From Rubrivirga sp. (GTDB lineage: Bacteria > Bacteroidota > Rhodothermia > Rhodothermales > Rubricoccaceae), in the NCBI GenBank assembly GCA_012269805.1, contig JAAXJP010000228.1, forward strand, positions 1 to 18,022: a DNA stretch of 18,022 nucleotides, written 5' to 3'. Numbering within the stretch: position 1 is the stretch's first letter; every line of letters starts with the position of its first letter. A model generated the notes under the pieces. The model did not search any database. It was not told where the DNA came from and saw only the letters and a list, made by a program, of their open reading frames with translations. Shown here one piece after another: positions 16,882 through 18,022 of the stretch. A program made the position numbers and the translations under genes.

Positions 16882-17466
16882 GTGAAGGTCTACACCCGCA
16901 CCGGCGACGACGGCACGACGGCCCTCTTCGGCGGGGGGCGCGTGGCGAAGAGCCACCCCCGCATCGCCGCCTACGGGACGGTCGACGAGGCCAACGCCGC
17001 GCTCGGGATGGCCCGCGCCGCGCTCGCCGACGCCGACGACGATCTCCGCCAGCGGGCCGACGGCCTCCTGGGCCGGATCCAAGAGGAGCTGTTCGTCCTC
17101 GGGGGCGACCTCGCCTCGCCGGGCGACACCAAGTACCCCGTCCCCCGGATCGAGGCCGCGCACACCGAGCAGCTGGAGGCCGACATCGACGCGCTCACCG
17201 CCGACTTGGCGCCGCTCAAGCACTTTGTCCTCCCGGGTGGGACGCCGGCCGCCGCCGCGCTCCACCTCGCGCGGACGGTCTGCCGCCGCGCCGAACGCCA
17301 CGTCGTGGAGACGGCCGCGCTCGAGGAGATCTCGGCCGACGCGCTCCACTACCTCAACCGGCTCTCGGACTTCCTGTTCACGCTCGCCCGCTGGGTCAAC
17401 CACGCGGCCGGCGTCGACGAGCCCGTCTGGGCACCGGTCGCCGACCGTTCCCCGACCGACGGCTAG
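16882..17466 (+). CDS. Corrinoid (cob(I)alamin) adenosyltransferase, PduO type
   Basis: Transfers the 5'-deoxyadenosyl group of ATP to cob(I)alamin, making coenzyme B12. The GTG at 16882 starts the protein exactly at the family N-terminus VKVYTRTGDDGTTALFGGGR (residues 1-20), giving 194 residues, normal for PduO/MMAB-type enzymes. In-frame codons back to 16759 would add 41 Pro/Arg-rich residues of no family character. The conserved ATP-site RTGDDG.T and PRIAAYGTVDEANAALG (26-42), LFVLGGDLA (70-78), FVLPGGTPAAAALHLART (115-132) and CRRAER (134-139) are all present. So is the C-terminal YLNRLSDFLFTLARWVN helix (158-174). It is a cytoplasmic trimer in known members. It lies downstream of the BtuD-like ATPase, consistent with B12 import followed by activation. 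Confidence 0.96.
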   Translation: MKVYTRTGDDGTTALFGGGRVAKSHPRIAAYGTVDEANAALGMARAALADADDDLRQRADGLLGRIQEELFVLGGDLASPGDTKYPVPRIEAAHTEQLEADIDALTADLAPLKHFVLPGGTPAAAALHLARTVCRRAERHVVETAALEEISADALHYLNRLSDFLFTLARWVNHAAGVDEPVWAPVADRSPTDG

Positions 17467-17482
17467 GGGACGCCCCCGCTCT

Positions 17483-17506
17483 GCCCGCCTCGGGCACCAC
17501 GCGGGC
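17483..17506. repeat. GCCCGC-N12-GCGGGC hairpin after the adenosyltransferase gene
   Basis: GCCCGC (17483-17488) and GCGGGC (17501-17506) flank a 12-base loop starting CTCGG, the same design as the hairpin at 11795-11818. It lies 16 bp after the adenosyltransferase stop and 31 bp before the next start. It may act as a weak terminator here; no T-tract follows. Confidence 0.45.
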
Positions 17507-17537
17507 CGTCGGCCGTTGCCTACCTGCCCTCTCTCCC

Positions 17538-18022
17538 ATGCTGATGTCCGCCAAGCCTGCCTACTCGCTCGCCGACGAAGTCGCCAGCGCGATCACGCAC
17601 GGGCTCGGTGTGCTCCTGAGCGTCGGCGCCGGCGCGGTCCTCGTCACGCTGTCCGTCCTCACCGGCGACCCCTGGACGATTGTCGGAGTGTCGGTCTTTG
17701 TGGGGACGATGGTCCTCGTCTACGTCTCGTCGACGCTGTACCACGCCATCCCGTTCGAGGACGCCAAGCGCAAGCTCAAGACGCTCGACCACTGCGCCAT
17801 CTTCGGGCTCATCGCCGGGACGTACACGCCGTTCCTGCTCGGCGGCCTCCGCGGGCCGTGGGGCTGGTCGCTGTTCGCGACGATCTGGGGCCTCGCCCTC
17901 GTCGGCATCGTGTTCAAGCTGTTCTTTACCGGCCGGTTCAAAAAGCTCTCGACGCTCGTCTACGTGGCGATGGGCTGGCTCGTGGTCGTGGCGACCGGGC
18001 CGCTCCGCGAGGCCCTCCCCGG
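17538..18022 (+). CDS. Hemolysin III family (PAQR-like) membrane protein, 3' end cut off
   Basis: Read directly from the window edge: an ATG at 17538 (alternatively 17544), preceded by the leader CTGCCCTCTCTCCC, opens a frame that runs past the window end, so at least 161 residues are visible of an expected ~215. The family marks are clear: SLADEVASAITHGLG (10-24), corresponding to the N-terminal E-x(n)-TH-G motif; the metal-site SSTLYHAIP (64-72) with Ser65 and His69; and LDHCAIFGLIAGTYTPF (83-99) with Asp84. Hydrophobic segments at about 26-43, 47-66, 86-103, 109-128 and 139-154 fit the seven-helix HlyIII/YqfA topology. The C-terminal H-x3-H metal ligands lie beyond the window. Despite the name, most members are not haemolysins; bacterial homologues are linked to membrane lipid or fatty-acid homeostasis. 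Confidence 0.93.
   Translation, partial: MLMSAKPAYSLADEVASAITHGLGVLLSVGAGAVLVTLSVLTGDPWTIVGVSVFVGTMVLVYVSSTLYHAIPFEDAKRKLKTLDHCAIFGLIAGTYTPFLLGGLRGPWGWSLFATIWGLALVGIVFKLFFTGRFKKLSTLVYVAMGWLVVVATGPLREALP

Overview
The window looks like chromosomal DNA from a very GC-rich, Gram-negative member of the Bacteroidota/Rhodothermota lineage. A Rhodothermales relative of the Rubricoccaceae type is my best guess, but it rests on style rather than a search. Three things support it: lipoproteins with clear lipoboxes; a large TPR lipoprotein whose mature N-terminus (YNNFRAYYNTFYN) resembles the SprE/PorW family of the type IX secretion/gliding machinery; and start codons preceded by C/T-rich leaders instead of purine-rich Shine-Dalgarno sites, with upstream TAnCTT(C/G) boxes like the Bacteroidota TAnnTTTG promoter element. 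I see no rRNA, tRNA, CRISPR array, insertion sequence, phage gene or integration site. Gene content is mostly housekeeping.

Layout from left to right. (1) Leftward block, 200-6334: a hypothetical 150-residue protein, a 1078-residue TPR plus SPOR lipoprotein (SprE/PorW-like) and the membrane protease FtsH. (2) Rightward block, 6430-8338: a small SCP2 sterol-carrier-like protein whose stop codon lies inside a 38-bp perfect palindrome, then MoeA (molybdenum cofactor) and an antibiotic-biosynthesis-monooxygenase-fold protein 15 bp later. (3) Leftward glycogen block, 8373-11723: GlgA (glycogen synthase), GlgC (ADP-glucose pyrophosphorylase) and a GNAT acetyltransferase gene interrupted by two in-frame amber codons next to a 14-base A/T homopolymer. 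(4) Rightward, 11916-15479: a 1187-residue membrane-anchored, glutamine-rich coiled-coil protein resembling the DUF4175 family. It ends 6 bp from a convergent small lipoprotein gene (15486-15998). (5) Rightward, 16011 to the end: a FecE/BtuD-type ABC transporter ATPase, a PduO-type corrinoid adenosyltransferase and a hemolysin III (PAQR-like) membrane protein cut by the window edge. The first two suggest a small vitamin B12 uptake/activation neighbourhood.

How the genes work together: GlgC makes ADP-glucose and GlgA polymerises it. The ABC ATPase and the adenosyltransferase fit corrinoid import followed by adenosylation. FtsH and the TPR/SPOR lipoprotein are both envelope proteins but have no obvious direct link.

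I did not find a convincing new multi-gene system. The most unusual items are the split GNAT gene with its homopolymer, the long palindrome at 6764-6801, the divergent lipoprotein/ABC pair with start codons 12 bp apart, and the TPR-SPOR lipoprotein. All family assignments come from reading motifs by eye, with no database search.
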